A stretch of 64,000 bases of DNA from Cupriavidus basilensis. Lineage in GTDB: Bacteria; Pseudomonadota; Gammaproteobacteria; Burkholderiales; Burkholderiaceae. The DNA lies in contig NZ_CP062803.1 of the NCBI RefSeq assembly GCF_008801925.2, forward strand, positions 744,001 through 808,000, in the 5' to 3' direction. Made by a program: the position numbers and the translations under genes. This document shows, piece after piece, positions 28,405 through 38,289 of the stretch (position 1 is the first letter of the stretch; every line of letters starts with the position of its first letter). Under the pieces are notes generated by a model that had not been told where the DNA came from, searched no databases, and saw nothing but the letters and a program-made list of their open reading frames with translations.

Positions 28405-29136
28405 ATGCGAGCCAATCAGCCTACCCAGATCCTCGTCGTCGACGACGATCCCGAACTCCGCGACCTGCTGCGCGAATACCTCACCCAGCAGGGCTTTGCC
28501 GTGTCCGTGCTGCACGATGGCGAAGGCTTGCAGGCACGCCTGGAGCGCGAGCGCCCCGCGCTGGTCGTGCTCGACCTGATGATGCCCAAGGTGGATGGGC
28601 TGACCGCATTGCGCAACCTGCGCGCCAAGAACGACGACATTCCCGTGATCCTGCTCACCGCGCGCAGCGACGAGATCGACCGCATCGTCGGGCTGGAGAT
28701 CGGCGCGGACGACTATCTCGGCAAGCCATTCTCGCCGCGCGAGCTGCTGGCGCGGATCAATGCCGTGCTGCGCCGCAAGCTGGCCCGCCCCGCGGCCGCG
28801 CCGGAAGACCGCGAGGGCATGGCGTTCGGGCCATTCCGCGTCAACTTCCGCCAGCGCTCGCTGGTGCGCGGCGGCGACCCGGTGGCGATCAGCGATACCG
28901 AGTTCGCGTTGCTCAAGCTGCTGTTGATGCACCCGCTTGAGGTGCTGTCGCGCGAGCGCATCGTGGAGCTGATGTACGGCACCGCGAGCGGCATCAGCGA
29001 CCGCGGAATCGACGTCCAGATCTGGCGCCTGCGCCGCCTGCTGGACGAAGACGCCCAGCGGCCCCGCTACATCCAGACGGTAAGGGGGCGCGGTTATACC
29101 TTCGTGCCTGACGAAGCTGAAGACATTGCCCAATGA
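28405..29136 (+). CDS. OmpR-like response regulator
   Basis: A 243-residue response regulator very close to OmpR in layout. The receiver has D13-D15 in ILVVDDDPELRDLLREYLTQQGF, phospho-acceptor D57 in VVLDLMMPKVDG, and K in YLGKPFSPRELLARI. The winged helix ends DVQIWRLRRLLDEDAQRPRYIQTVRGRGYTFVPD, matching OmpR's ending. It overlaps the following kinase gene by four bases. OmpR is an osmolarity regulator, while the position divergent from mdtABC resembles BaeSR control of that pump; both roles are possible. Confidence 0.93.
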   Translation: MRANQPTQILVVDDDPELRDLLREYLTQQGFAVSVLHDGEGLQARLERERPALVVLDLMMPKVDGLTALRNLRAKNDDIPVILLTARSDEIDRIVGLEIGADDYLGKPFSPRELLARINAVLRRKLARPAAAPEDREGMAFGPFRVNFRQRSLVRGGDPVAISDTEFALLKLLLMHPLEVLSRERIVELMYGTASGISDRGIDVQIWRLRRLLDEDAQRPRYIQTVRGRGYTFVPDEAEDIAQ

Positions 29137-30410
29137 AGCTGCGCATCGATACGCTGTTCGGACGCATCGCGCTGCTGATCGCAGCGGTGCTGGTGCTGAG
29201 CCATTTCTCCTGGCTCGCCATCCTGCGCATGGATCGCCGCCAGCAGCAGGTGGATTACTCCGTCGAGCAGATGATGTTCCAGTTCGAGAGCATCCAGCGC
29301 GCGCTTGCAGCCCAGCCGCCCGTCAAGCTGCCAAGCCTGGTGGAGGTGGCCAGCGAGGCCAGCGCGGCCGAGCACACGGTGGCGGCCAAGGGCCGGGCGC
29401 GCCGGCTGGTCGAGCAGTTTTCCCAGCGCATGCCGCCCGGGACGCAGGTACGGCTCGAGGAGGACCAGACCACGCGCATCTGGGTCAAGCTGCCGCACCG
29501 GCAGGACTGGATCGCGATGCCGGCGCTGTGGGTGGTCAACCCGCCGCCCGACAACCGCCTGCTGCCTGGCGTGATCCTGGTGGTCGGCGTAGCCATGGCC
29601 GTGGCCCTGTTGATTGCCTGGCAGATCCAGCGCCCGGTGCGCGACATGGCCGCCGCGGCCGAGCAGCTGTCGCGCCAGCACACCGTCAAGCCGCTGCGTG
29701 AGCGCGGCCCGCACGAGCTGCGCCAGTTGATCGTGCGCTTCAACCGCATGATGGCTGACCTGACCCGCATCGACCAGGAGCGCAATACGATGCTTGCCGG
29801 CATCGCCCACGATCTCAAGACGCCGCTGGCGCGTCTGCGGTTGCGCGCCGAGATGCTGGCCGACCCCAAGGCCGCGGCCGGCGTCACGCGCGATGTCGAA
29901 TCCATGTCCGCCATCGTCGAGCAGTTCCTGACCTTTGCCCAGAGCGGCGAACCCGTGGCGCGGCCGGTGCCGGTCGATCGCCGCATCGGCGAGCTGGCCG
30001 CCTCGCTGGCCGAGCAGGACAAGTCGGTGGAGGTCTCGCTGATGGCAGGCGAGGGCTTCCGCATGATCGCCACCCAGCTCGACCGTATTGTCGGCAACCT
30101 GGTCGACAACGCCTATGCCTATGGCGCGGCGCCGGTGCTGCTCAGCACCTCGCGCCAGGCCGATGGCTGGCACATGGTGGTGGAGGACCACGGCGAGGGC
30201 ATTCCGCCCGATGCCATGGAAAAGGTCACCCTGCCGTTCGTGCGGCTGGACCCGGCGCGCGGCGGCAATGCGCACTCGGGCCTGGGCCTGGCCATCGTCG
30301 ACCGGCTGGTGCGCCAGGCGGGCGGCCGCCTGGTGCTGGCAAACCGGGACGAGGGCGGCTTGCGGGTGGAAATGGTGTTTCCGTTCGCGGCGCTGGCACA
30401 AGCGGCCTGA
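29133..30410 (+). CDS. EnvZ-like sensor histidine kinase
   Basis: A 425-residue sensor kinase. Transmembrane helix 1 is IALLIAAVLVLSHFSWLAIL, a roughly 110-residue periplasmic domain follows, and helix 2 is LLPGVILVVGVAMAVALLIAW. HAMP then leads to the H-box MLAGIAHDLKTPLARLRLRAEM with phospho-acceptor H226, closely like EnvZ. ATPase motifs are VGNLVDNAYAYG, VVEDHGEGIP and SGLGLAIVDRL. Translation is probably coupled to the OmpR-like regulator. The signal is unknown. Confidence 0.92.
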   Translation: MKLRIDTLFGRIALLIAAVLVLSHFSWLAILRMDRRQQQVDYSVEQMMFQFESIQRALAAQPPVKLPSLVEVASEASAAEHTVAAKGRARRLVEQFSQRMPPGTQVRLEEDQTTRIWVKLPHRQDWIAMPALWVVNPPPDNRLLPGVILVVGVAMAVALLIAWQIQRPVRDMAAAAEQLSRQHTVKPLRERGPHELRQLIVRFNRMMADLTRIDQERNTMLAGIAHDLKTPLARLRLRAEMLADPKAAAGVTRDVESMSAIVEQFLTFAQSGEPVARPVPVDRRIGELAASLAEQDKSVEVSLMAGEGFRMIATQLDRIVGNLVDNAYAYGAAPVLLSTSRQADGWHMVVEDHGEGIPPDAMEKVTLPFVRLDPARGGNAHSGLGLAIVDRLVRQAGGRLVLANRDEGGLRVEMVFPFAALAQAA

Positions 30411-30621
30411 GCGCCGGCCGCAGGCCGCCGCACAGCGGCGTCCCGGCTCGTATCAGATCTGGAACACATTGATGCGGTTTTCCCCTGCGCGGGGGCTGCC
30501 GGCTGACGCCATGGCCACGCGGGCCATATGCTGGCTCGCGTGGTACGCAGCTTGCTGCGAGTAGTTGCTCTGTGCGCTTTGGCAACGCGTAGCGCCAATC
30601 CAGTGGATCAGGAGACGCATC

Positions 30622-30915
30622 ATGGCAACGTTCGTCACGCTTCTAAACTTCACCGACCAGGGAATCCGTACCGTCAAGGACACAACCAAGCGCGCCGCGG
30701 CTGTTCGCGAAATGGCAAAGGCAAGCGGCATTGAAATGAAAGATATCTTCTGGACGCTCGGGCAATATGACCTGGTAGCGACCTTTAGCGCGCCTGACGA
30801 GGCCACCATGACCGCATTCGGCCTGGCCCTGGGCATGGCGGGCAACGTCCGCAGCCAGACGCTGCGTGCCTTCTCCGCTGACGAGATGAACGGCATCCTC
30901 AGCAAGCTGCCGTAG
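30622..30915 (+). CDS. GYD-domain protein
   Basis: A 97-residue protein of the GYD family. The ATG at 30622 (AGGAGA upstream) gives MATFVTLLNFTDQGIRTVKDTTKRAAAVREMAKASGIEMKDIFWTLGQYDLVATF in sequence, the complete ferredoxin-like fold; the GQYDLV segment corresponds to the name-giving GxYD motif. Function is unknown; members are widespread small cytosolic proteins. It stands alone, with a terminator right after it. Confidence 0.88.
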   Translation: MATFVTLLNFTDQGIRTVKDTTKRAAAVREMAKASGIEMKDIFWTLGQYDLVATFSAPDEATMTAFGLALGMAGNVRSQTLRAFSADEMNGILSKLP

Positions 30916-30933
30916 CCACTTGCCAGCCGGCAT

Positions 30934-30965
30934 GAAAAAGCCCGCATCATCGTGCGGGCTTTTTG
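30934..30965. terminator. Bidirectional terminator between the GYD gene and plsY
   Basis: AAAAAGCCCGCA, loop, TGCGGGCTTTTT form a strong hairpin with an A-run before and a T-run after. It can end both the GYD transcript and the convergent plsY transcript. Confidence 0.9.
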
Positions 30966-30981
30966 CTGTCTGATTCGGCGT

Positions 30982-31599
30982 TCAGGCGCCGGGCGCCTTT
31001 TTCTTCTCGCCGATGCGGCTTTCCTTGCCGGCCAACAGCTTTTCGATGTTGGCGCGGTGCCGCACCACCAGCAGCACGCTGATCGCGAATACCGCGCCGG
31101 CGATCACGTCCACACCCGACATCAGCACGTAGAAGAAAGGCGCAAAGACCGCCGACACCAGCGCCGCCAGCGACGAGTAGCGGAAGAAGAAGGCCACGAT
31201 CAGCCAGGTCGCCATCGTGCCCGCGCCCAGCAGCGGGTCAATGGCAAACAGGATGCCGGCCGCGGTGGCCACGCCCTTGCCGCCCGCAAAGCGGAAGAAC
31301 ACCGGGAACAGGTGGCCCAGGAACACCGCCACCGCCACCAGCGCGATGCCCGTGTCGTCGACCCCGTACGCCGGGCCGAAGCGCAGCGCCAGCCAGACCG
31401 CCAGCCAGCCCTTCAAGGCATCGCCGATCAGCGTCAGGATGGCGGCCTTCTTGTTGCCGCTGCGCAGCACGTTGGTGGCGCCGGGGTTGCCGGAGCCATA
31501 AGTGTGCGGATCGGGCAGGTGCATGGCCTTGCTGACCACGACAGCAAAGGAAATGGAGCCGATCAGGTAGGCGGCTAGTGCGAAGATCAGATTGGCCAT
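30982..31599 (-). CDS. plsY: Glycerol-3-phosphate acyltransferase PlsY
   Basis: PlsY is the inner-membrane enzyme that transfers acyl groups from acyl-phosphate to glycerol 3-phosphate, the first step of phospholipid synthesis. The ATG at 31599 starts [25 protein letters not shown]. The three family motifs are present: [28 protein letters not shown] and [12 protein letters not shown]. The 205-residue length and five to seven hydrophobic helices are normal; the open frame upstream of 31599 runs through a repeat array and is not part of the protein. Confidence 0.95.
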   Translation of the reverse strand: MANLIFALAAYLIGSISFAVVVSKAMHLPDPHTYGSGNPGATNVLRSGNKKAAILTLIGDALKGWLAVWLALRFGPAYGVDDTGIALVAVAVFLGHLFPVFFRFAGGKGVATAAGILFAIDPLLGAGTMATWLIVAFFFRYSSLAALVSAVFAPFFYVLMSGVDVIAGAVFAISVLLVVRHRANIEKLLAGKESRIGEKKKAPGA

Positions 31600-31667
31600 G
31601 TGGGAATTGGGGGTTTTAGGCTGGCGGGATTGTAGCGTGGAAGGGAGATGAGGGGCGTTGAGGGGGG

Positions 31668-31925
31668 GCTTTTGTCGGCGGCGTTGGCGTTTGGACCCAA
31701 GTGCCGTACGACATCGCCCTTGCTTGCTTGGTCGCTGTTTCTTTGTGCGGTGTTGGTTTTTGGACCCAAAAGCCATACGACATCCCCCTGCGGGGGCTGC
31801 CGTATGGCCCTTGGGTGCAAAAACCAACGCCGCTGAAATAAACAGCGACCAACCCCGCAAGGGAGATGTCGTACGGCACTTGGGTGCAAACGCCATCGCC
31901 GCTCAAAGAAACAGCGACCACCCCA
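31668..31925. repeat. Four-unit array (two direct, two inverted) of about 65-bp repeats
   Basis: The stretch between plsY and ybaK contains four related units. Two read on the plus strand (about 31668-31740 and 31728-31798) and two on the minus strand (about 31793-31860 and 31843-31925). Shared words are GGTCGCTGTTTCTTTG, GGCGTTGG, ACCCAAGTGCCGTACGACAT and CCCTTGCGGGG. The outer units are nearly exact reverse complements, so the whole can form a cruciform or long hairpin. Open frames in all directions are by-products of the repeat. No gene was recognised in this 347-base gap. Confidence 0.8.
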
Positions 31926-31946
31926 TCATCCCAACCCCTCAATCCC

Positions 31947-32438
31947 TCAATCCCTCAACCCACACTCCACCACCTCCGCCCCCACCAACGTCTTCAAAAC
32001 CTGCGGATCAATACTAACCAGATACCCCCTGCGGCCCCCATTGATATAGATCCGCTCCAGCGCCAACACACCTGCCTCAACAAAAACCGGCATCTGCTTG
32101 CGCGTCCCGAACGGTGACGTCCCGCCCACCAGATACCCGCTATGCCGCTGCGCCACCTCGGGCTTGCAGGGCTGCACGCTCTTGTGCCCGGTTTGCCGCG
32201 CCAGGTTCTTGGTAGACACCGAACAGTCGCCATGCATCAGCACGATCAGCGGCTGCGCACGCTCGTCTTCCATGACCAGGGTCTTGATCACCGCATGCTC
32301 GTCCACGCCGAGCTGGCGGGCGGACTCCCCCGTGCCGCCATGCTCGACGTAGTCATAGGCATGCTCGCCGAAGGCAACGCCATGCCGCTTGAGGAACTGG
32401 GTGGCCGGGGTTTCCGAAACGTGTTTGGACTTGCTCAT
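31947..32438 (-). CDS. ybaK: YbaK/EbsC-type Cys-tRNA(Pro) deacylase
   Basis: A 163-residue trans-editing protein that hydrolyses mischarged Cys-tRNA(Pro). The ATG at 32438 gives MSKSKHVSETPATQFLKRHGVAF. The conserved VEHGGTGESARQLG, VIKTLVM, GDCSVSTKNLAR, HSGYLVGGTSPFGTRKQMPVFVE and INGGRRGYLVSIDP blocks match the YbaK fold, with the lysine of KTLV (equivalent to K46 in the Haemophilus protein) present. It is separated from xerD by 35 bases on the same strand. Confidence 0.93.
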   Translation of the reverse strand: MSKSKHVSETPATQFLKRHGVAFGEHAYDYVEHGGTGESARQLGVDEHAVIKTLVMEDERAQPLIVLMHGDCSVSTKNLARQTGHKSVQPCKPEVAQRHSGYLVGGTSPFGTRKQMPVFVEAGVLALERIYINGGRRGYLVSIDPQVLKTLVGAEVVECGLRD

Positions 32439-32473
32439 GATGGATGACGGATCGCGATGACCGCGCGGGCAAC

Positions 32474-33499
32474 CTAGCCGCGCGGATGGTGGTGCTGGTG
32501 CAGCTCGCGTAGGCGCTCGCGCGCCACGTGCGTGTAGATCTGCGTGGTGGAGATATCGGCGTGCCCCAGCAGCAACTGCACCACGCGCAGGTCCGCGCCG
32601 TGGTTGAGCAGGTGGGTGGCAAAGGCATGCCGCAAGGTGTGCGGTGACAGCGGCGCGTAGATCTCGGCTTCGCGCGCGTGGCGCTTGATCAGGTGCCAGA
32701 AGGCCTGGCGCGTCATGCCGTCGCCGCGTTGGGTGACGAACAGCGCTTCGCAGGCACGCTCGCCCAACAGCGCGGGCCGGCCTTCGGCCAGGTAGCGGCG
32801 CAGCCAGTCGCCGGCTTCGGTGCCAAACGGCACCAGGCGCTCCTTGTTGCCCTTGCCGCCGACCACGCGCGCCACGCCTTCGTTCAGGCTGATCTCGATG
32901 GTCTTCATCTGCGTCAGCTCGGACACACGCAGGCCGCTGGCATACATCAGTTCCAGCATGGTGCGGTCGCGCAGGCCAAGCGGCGTGGCGGTGTCGGGTG
33001 TCTCCAGCAGCGCCTCGACCTGGGCTTCGGTCAGCGTCTTGGGAAAGCGCGGCGGCTGCTTGGCCGGGCGCAGCAGCAGGCAGGGGTCGGCCGTGATCAT
33101 GTGCTCGCGCAGCGCCCACTGGAAAAAGCGCTTGAATACCGTCAGCCGCCGGTTGGCGGACGAGGCGCGGGTTTCCAGGTGGCGCGAGGCGAAGTAGCCG
33201 TTGAGGGCGGTGTCGTCCACCGCCAGCAGCGCGCAGGTGCCCGAGGCATGCAGCCAGCGCGACAGCAGCGCCAGGTCGCGCCGGTACGCGTCGATGGTGT
33301 TCTGCGCAAGGCCGTCTTCGAGCCACAGCGCGTCGCAGAAGCGGTCGACCAGGGCCAGGTCGGCGAGCAGGGCGGGGCTGTCCTCGGTGTCGATGGTGTC
33401 CATGGCGGCGCTGCCGTCTTCGAGGCCGTCTTCGAGGTCGTCGATATGGCCGCTGTCGCCGCCGTTGTCACCGTCGTCAGTCTGCGCAATGTCGTTCAT
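32474..33499 (-). CDS. xerD: Site-specific tyrosine recombinase XerD
   Basis: XerD with XerC resolves chromosome dimers at dif. The 341-residue protein has the SAM-like N-terminal core-binding domain ([25 protein letters not shown]) and the catalytic domain with ASGLRVSEL (first Arg), GGKGNKER (Lys), [14 protein letters not shown] (HxxR), [14 protein letters not shown] (His and the nucleophilic Tyr). An acidic N-terminal extension of about 43 residues, rich in Asp and Glu, is longer than in E. coli XerD. Its start overlaps the ogt stop by four bases. Confidence 0.95.
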   Translation of the reverse strand: MNDIAQTDDGDNGGDSGHIDDLEDGLEDGSAAMDTIDTEDSPALLADLALVDRFCDALWLEDGLAQNTIDAYRRDLALLSRWLHASGTCALLAVDDTALNGYFASRHLETRASSANRRLTVFKRFFQWALREHMITADPCLLLRPAKQPPRFPKTLTEAQVEALLETPDTATPLGLRDRTMLELMYASGLRVSELTQMKTIEISLNEGVARVVGGKGNKERLVPFGTEAGDWLRRYLAEGRPALLGERACEALFVTQRGDGMTRQAFWHLIKRHAREAEIYAPLSPHTLRHAFATHLLNHGADLRVVQLLLGHADISTTQIYTHVARERLRELHQHHHPRG

Positions 33500-33975
33500 G
33501 CCAGCATCACCCCTTCATGGCGCAGCAGCCAGCGTTTGATGTCAAGGAAGAAGCCGTCGCCGTCATGGTTGGCAAAGCCGCCGATGCCGCTGGCGCCAAC
33601 CACGCGATGGCAGGGAATCACCAGCGGGAAGACATTCGCGCCGCACGCCTGCCCGACCGCGCGCGGCGCGCTGGCGATCTGCCGCGCCACCGCGCCATAG
33701 GTGGTGACCTTGCCGCGCGGCACGTTCGAGATCGCTTGCCAGACCCGGCGCTGGAACGCGCTGCCGACCGGCGCCAGCGCAATATCGAAGCGTGCATCCG
33801 GATCGGCGTAGTAGGCCTCCAGCTGCCGCGCCAGGCGTTGCGTGACCGCGTTGGCCGGCGCGACGAGCCGCATGCTCGGGGGCAGGTAGACGATCTCGCG
33901 GATGAATTCGCCGTCGGTGCGCACGCCGATCTTGCCGAAAGGGGCTGGGAGGATGGCGTCGAAGATGGAGTCCAT
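33496..33975 (-). CDS. ogt: Methylated-DNA--protein-cysteine methyltransferase
   Basis: A suicide DNA-repair protein that takes methyl groups from O6-methylguanine or O4-methylthymine. The ATG at 33975 gives MDSIFDAILPAPFGKIGVRT and 159 residues. The C-terminal domain carries VWQAISNVPRGKVTTYGAVAR and the active-site PCHRVV motif, preceded by the Asn of GANVFPLVIPCH. The usual helix after the active site ends KRWLLRHEG. It is translationally coupled to xerD through a four-base overlap. Confidence 0.94.
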   Translation of the reverse strand: MDSIFDAILPAPFGKIGVRTDGEFIREIVYLPPSMRLVAPANAVTQRLARQLEAYYADPDARFDIALAPVGSAFQRRVWQAISNVPRGKVTTYGAVARQIASAPRAVGQACGANVFPLVIPCHRVVGASGIGGFANHDGDGFFLDIKRWLLRHEGVMLA

Positions 33976-34119
33976 GGCAGGGGTGGGAAGCGCGAGCCTG
34001 GATTTTAGAGCATGGCGGCGGCGCCGGGATGCGCGGTGGCGTGTGGGGCGCACCGCAGAGGGCCATGCAACCACTTGACTGGGGTTTCCCCTTCCTTGAG
34101 TTCTGGTCTGGCTTATTAT

Positions 34120-34138
34120 TTAATTCAATCTGAATTAA
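34120..34138. promoter_or_regulatory. 19-bp palindromic operator candidate of ROK type
   Basis: TTAATTCA (34120-34127), ATC, TGAATTAA (34131-34138) is a perfect inverted repeat 86 bases before the ROK repressor gene. It has the AT-rich half-site form of operators known for ROK repressors such as NagC and Mlc. It is the best candidate site for autoregulation of the sugar operon. Confidence 0.65.
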
Positions 34139-34223
34139 TTAATGCCGTAGCCAGACGCACCGCCGCCGCCACCCGGTGCGCAGCGTGATGCAAACGGCAC
34201 TCATAACAGCATTCGGAGACGAC

Positions 34224-35483
34224 ATGAACAGTGTCAAGGCCGGCCGCGGCGTGAATTCCGCCAGTTTGCGGCTGTACAACGAGCGTGCCCTGCTGCTGGC
34301 GCTGCGTCATGCCGGGGAGGCGTCCAAGGCGGATCTCGCTCGCATCGCGCAGCTCACCAACACGGCGGTGGGCAGCATCGTGCAGACGCTCACCGAGGAT
34401 GGCCTGATCCATGTGGCCGGCCGCCGCCAGGATGGGCAGCGCGGCCAGCCGGCCAGCCTGATCCGCCTGCAGCCCAAGGGCGCGTTCGGCATCGGGGTCC
34501 GGCTGGACCGCGGCAGCATCGAGTGCGTGATGGTGGACTTCGGTGGCGAGATCCTCGCCAGCCGTGCCCACCAGATGGTCCTGCCCCACCCGGAGCAAGC
34601 GCTGGCGCTGGTGCGCGACGACGTGGCCGAACTGCGTGCGCTGCTCACGCCGGCCGAGCGCAAGCGCCTGCTTGGCATCGGCGTGGCCCAACCTTACAAC
34701 CTGGGCGCCTGGCTGCGCGAGCTGGACCTGCAGGACGAGGCATCGCAGGCCACCTTCCGCGCCTGGGATGCCGTGGACTTTGCCGCGGCGCTGTCGGATG
34801 CCACCGGCCTGCCGGTGTTTGGCGAGAACGACGGCACCGCCGCCGCCGTGGCTGAGCTGTTCTACGGCAGCCATCACGCGCAGAGCTTCCTCTATGTCTT
34901 CGTCGGCCCGGCCATCGGCGGCGGCGTGGTGCTCAACGGAGACTGCGTGCGCGGCGTGTCGGGCAATGCCGGCGATATCGGCATGATGCCGGTGCAGCCC
35001 AGCACCCTGGCCTCCGCGCCGCGCACCGGCAAGCGGCGCGACATCCTGCTGGCGCGCGCCTCGCTCAACGCGCTGACGCGCCACCTGCGCTACCACGGCG
35101 TGGCCATCGACGGCCATGCCGACCTGGAAGCGCAGGTGCGCGGCCAGCATCCGGCGGTGGCGCAGTGGCTGGACGACTGCATCGATGCGCTGGCGCCCGC
35201 CATGCAATCCGCGCTCGCGGTGCTCGACGTGCCGCTGATCATCCTTGACGCCGATATCGACGGTGGCCTGGTGCAGGCGCTGATCGAGCGCCTGCAAGGC
35301 GAGCTGGACGACGGCGCGCCCGAGGCACGGCGAGCGCCACGCGTGGTGCGTGGCTGCTTTGGCGCCAACGCCGGCGCGGTCGGTGCCGCGTCGCTGCCGA
35401 TGTTCATGAATTTCTCGCCGCGGGCCGACATGCTCAAAGGCGCATCCGCCATGATTCCGGAGGCCAACCATGCCATCGTCTGA
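34224..35483 (+). CDS. ROK-family transcriptional repressor of the sugar operon
   Basis: A 419-residue ROK regulator. The ATG at 34224 follows CGGAGAC and gives [62 protein letters not shown] in sequence, the N-terminal winged helix. The ROK kinase-like domain follows with [34 protein letters not shown] and [30 protein letters not shown]. The Cys-rich zinc motif typical of ROK proteins is not obvious. It heads a seven-gene sugar cluster, and its stop overlaps the start of the transporter ATPase by 14 bases, so it probably represses its own operon. Confidence 0.92.
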   Translation: MNSVKAGRGVNSASLRLYNERALLLALRHAGEASKADLARIAQLTNTAVGSIVQTLTEDGLIHVAGRRQDGQRGQPASLIRLQPKGAFGIGVRLDRGSIECVMVDFGGEILASRAHQMVLPHPEQALALVRDDVAELRALLTPAERKRLLGIGVAQPYNLGAWLRELDLQDEASQATFRAWDAVDFAAALSDATGLPVFGENDGTAAAVAELFYGSHHAQSFLYVFVGPAIGGGVVLNGDCVRGVSGNAGDIGMMPVQPSTLASAPRTGKRRDILLARASLNALTRHLRYHGVAIDGHADLEAQVRGQHPAVAQWLDDCIDALAPAMQSALAVLDVPLIILDADIDGGLVQALIERLQGELDDGAPEARRAPRVVRGCFGANAGAVGAASLPMFMNFSPRADMLKGASAMIPEANHAIV

Positions 35484-37146
35484 TCTGTCCGCTTCGGCTG
35501 TTTCGGCAACTTCGGCTGCTTCGTCCGATACGTCCACCAAGGCGCCGCTGCTGGCGCTGCGCAATATCTGCAAGACCTTCCCCGGCGTGCGCGCGCTGCG
35601 CAACGTCGAGCTCACGGCCTACGCCGGCGAGGTCCACGCCTTGATGGGCGAGAACGGCGCCGGCAAGTCGACGCTGATGAAGATCCTGTCCGGCGCCTAC
35701 ACGGCGGACCCCGGCGGCGAATGCCATATCGACGGGCAACGGGTGCAGATCGATGGGCCGCAATCCGCGCGCGACCTTGGCGTGGCGGTGATCTACCAGG
35801 AGCTGAGCCTGGCGCCCAACCTGAGCGTGGCCGAGAACATCTACCTGGGCCGCGCTCTGCAGCGGCGCGGGCTGGTGGCGCGCGGCGACATGGTGCGCGC
35901 CTGCGCGCCCACGCTGGCCAGGCTCGGCGCGGATTTCTCGCCCGCGGCGAACGTGGCGAGCCTGTCGATCGCGCAGCGCCAGCTGGTGGAAATCGCGCGG
36001 GCCGTGCACTTCGCGGCGCGCATCCTGGTGATGGACGAGCCCACCACGCCGCTGTCCACGCACGAGACGGATCGTCTCTTCGCGCTGATCCGCCAGTTGC
36101 GCGGCGAAGGCATGGGGATTCTCTATATCAGCCACCGCATGGCCGAGATCGATGAGCTGGCCGATCGCGTGACCGTGTTGCGCGACGGCTGCTTCGTCGG
36201 CACGCTGGACCGCGCGCACCTGTCGCAGGCGGCGCTGGTCAAGATGATGGTGGGGCGTGACCTGTCAGGCTTCTACACCAAGACGCACGGCCAGGCGGCC
36301 GAGCGTGAGGTGATGCTGTCCGTGCGCGACGTGGCCGATGGCCGGCGCGTCAAGGGCTGCAGCTTCGACCTGCGCGCCGGCGAGGTACTGGGGCTGGCGG
36401 GCCTGGTCGGCGCGGGCCGCACGGAGCTGGCGCGGCTGGTGTTTGGCGCCGACGTGCGCACGCGCGGCGAGGTCCGCATTGCCGACCCGGCCAACCCCGC
36501 CGGCGCCGGCGGGCTGGTCACGCTGCCGGCCGGCGGCCCGCGCCAGGCCATCGATGCCGGCATTGCCTACCTGACCGAGGACCGCAAGCTGCAGGGCTTG
36601 TTCCTGGACCAGAGCGTGCACGAGAACATCAACCTGATCGTGGCCGCGCGCGACGCATTGGGCCTGGGCCGCCTGAACCGGAGCGCCGCGCGCCGCCGCA
36701 CGGCCGAGGCCATCGACTCGCTGGGCATCCGCGTGGCGCATGCGCAGGTCAACGTGGGCGCGCTGTCCGGCGGCAACCAGCAGAAGGTGATGCTGTCGCG
36801 GCTGCTGGAAATCCAGCCGCGCGTGCTGATCCTGGATGAGCCCACGCGTGGCGTGGACATTGGCGCCAAGTCGGAGATCTACCGGCTGATCAACGCGCTG
36901 GCCCAGAGCGGCGTGGCGATCCTGATGATCTCCAGCGAGCTGCCCGAAGTGGTGGGCCTGTGCGACCGCGTGCTGGTCATGCGCGAGGGCGTGCTGGCCG
37001 GCGAGGTGCGCCCCGCCGGCAGCGCGGCCGAGACCCAGGAACGCATCATCGCGCTGGCCACCGGCGCGGCCGCGCAGCCGGCGCCCGCGTGGGCTGACGT
37101 GCCGCGCGCTGCCACCGCCAACGCAACCGGCATCACGCTGCACTGA
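35470..37146 (+). CDS. Sugar ABC transporter ATP-binding protein (RbsA/FrcA type)
   Basis: A 558-residue double-ATPase of the CUT2 family. Domain 1 has Walker [11 protein letters not shown]-loop [14 protein letters not shown], signature [13 protein letters not shown] and Walker [12 protein letters not shown]; domain 2 starts near [11 protein letters not shown], has the degenerate Walker [11 protein letters not shown], then [13 protein letters not shown] and [16 protein letters not shown]. An Ala/Ser-rich extension of about 25 residues precedes domain 1. CUT2 importers move ribose, xylose, fructose or galactose. The permease and binding protein follow, and the ROK gene overlaps its start. Confidence 0.94.
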   Translation: MPSSDLSASAVSATSAASSDTSTKAPLLALRNICKTFPGVRALRNVELTAYAGEVHALMGENGAGKSTLMKILSGAYTADPGGECHIDGQRVQIDGPQSARDLGVAVIYQELSLAPNLSVAENIYLGRALQRRGLVARGDMVRACAPTLARLGADFSPAANVASLSIAQRQLVEIARAVHFAARILVMDEPTTPLSTHETDRLFALIRQLRGEGMGILYISHRMAEIDELADRVTVLRDGCFVGTLDRAHLSQAALVKMMVGRDLSGFYTKTHGQAAEREVMLSVRDVADGRRVKGCSFDLRAGEVLGLAGLVGAGRTELARLVFGADVRTRGEVRIADPANPAGAGGLVTLPAGGPRQAIDAGIAYLTEDRKLQGLFLDQSVHENINLIVAARDALGLGRLNRSAARRRTAEAIDSLGIRVAHAQVNVGALSGGNQQKVMLSRLLEIQPRVLILDEPTRGVDIGAKSEIYRLINALAQSGVAILMISSELPEVVGLCDRVLVMREGVLAGEVRPAGSAAETQERIIALATGAAAQPAPAWADVPRAATANATGITLH

Positions 37147-37236
37147 GGCAGGGCGCAGCCTGTGCGCCGCCCGCAAGAGACAAAACGATCGACGCCGGAC
37201 CGCAACGCTGCGCGGCCGCCGGCGCAGGAGACAACC

Positions 37237-38250
37237 ATGCATGAATCCATTACGCGTCCCGCCGCATCCACTGGCGCTTCATTGCCCGCGGCCACCCTTG
37301 GCCGCCTCACCACCCAGGAGCGCCTGCGCGCGCTTGGCATGCTGCCCGTGCTGGTGCTGCTGTGCGTCGGCTTCTCGGTGCTGACCGAGAACTTCGCCGG
37401 CTGGCAGAACCTGTCGATCATCGCGCAGCAGGCCTCCATCAACATGGTGCTGGCCGCGGGCATGACTTTCGTGATCCTGACCGGCGGTATCGATTTGTCG
37501 GTGGGCTCCATCCTGTCGATCTCGGCGGTGGTGGCGATGCTGGTGTCGCTGATGCCGCAGCTCGGCATGCTGAGCGTGCCCGCCGCGCTCTTGTGCGGCC
37601 TGCTGTTCGGCATCGTCAACGGCGCGTTGGTTGCTTTCATGAAACTGCCGCCGTTCATCGTCACACTGGGCACGCTGACGGCGGTGCGCGGGCTGGCGCG
37701 GCTGGTCGGCAACGACAGCACGATCTACAACCCGGATATCGGCTTTGCCTTTATCGGCAATGGCGAAGTGCTGGGCGTGCCCTGGCTGGTGATCATCGCC
37801 TTTGCCGTGGTGGCGGTGTCGTGGTTCGTGCTGCGCCGTACCGTGCTGGGCTTGCAGATCTACGCGGTGGGCGGCAATGCCGAGGCGGCGCGCCTGTCCG
37901 GCATCAAGGTGTGGGTCGTGCTGCTGTTCGTGTACGCGGTGTCCGGGCTGCTGGCGGGACTGGGCGGCGTGATGTCTTCCGCGCGCCTGTACGCGGCCAA
38001 CGGGCTGCAGCTTGGCCAGTCGTACGAGCTTGACGCCATCGCCGCGGTCATCCTGGGCGGCACCAGCTTCGTGGGCGGCACTGGCTCCATCGTCGGCACG
38101 CTGGTCGGGGCGCTGATCATCGCGGTGCTGTCCAACGGACTGGTGCTGCTGGGCGTGTCCGATATCTGGCAGTACATCATCAAGGGGCTGGTGATCATCG
38201 GCGCGGTGGCGCTCGACAGCTATCGCCGCAAGGGCTCGGCGCGCACGTGA
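37237..38250 (+). CDS. Sugar ABC transporter permease (RbsC/FrcC type)
   Basis: A 337-residue integral membrane protein with eight to ten hydrophobic helices. The ATG at 37237 follows CAGGAG. The CUT2 permease signatures are present: GMTFVILTGGIDLSVGSILSISAVVAM, NGALVAFMKLPPFIVTLGTLTAVRGLARL, GGNAEAARLSGI (the coupling segment facing the ATPase) and VILGGTSFVGGTGSIVGTLVGALIIAVLSNGL. It forms the channel of the importer encoded at 35470-39267. Confidence 0.94.
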   Translation: MHESITRPAASTGASLPAATLGRLTTQERLRALGMLPVLVLLCVGFSVLTENFAGWQNLSIIAQQASINMVLAAGMTFVILTGGIDLSVGSILSISAVVAMLVSLMPQLGMLSVPAALLCGLLFGIVNGALVAFMKLPPFIVTLGTLTAVRGLARLVGNDSTIYNPDIGFAFIGNGEVLGVPWLVIIAFAVVAVSWFVLRRTVLGLQIYAVGGNAEAARLSGIKVWVVLLFVYAVSGLLAGLGGVMSSARLYAANGLQLGQSYELDAIAAVILGGTSFVGGTGSIVGTLVGALIIAVLSNGLVLLGVSDIWQYIIKGLVIIGAVALDSYRRKGSART

Positions 38251-38289
38251 GGCGTGCGTGACCTGACCACCGGCTACTGGAGACACGAT

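Noticed and set aside
31587..32117. Several frames of 60-120 residues in the plsY-ybaK gap
   Set aside because: They arise from the repeated units, occur on both strands and change with the repeats; treated as repeat by-products.
32474..33499. XerD as a phage or island integrase
   Set aside because: Residues and context (ybaK, ogt, no att repeats or tRNA) fit the housekeeping XerD.
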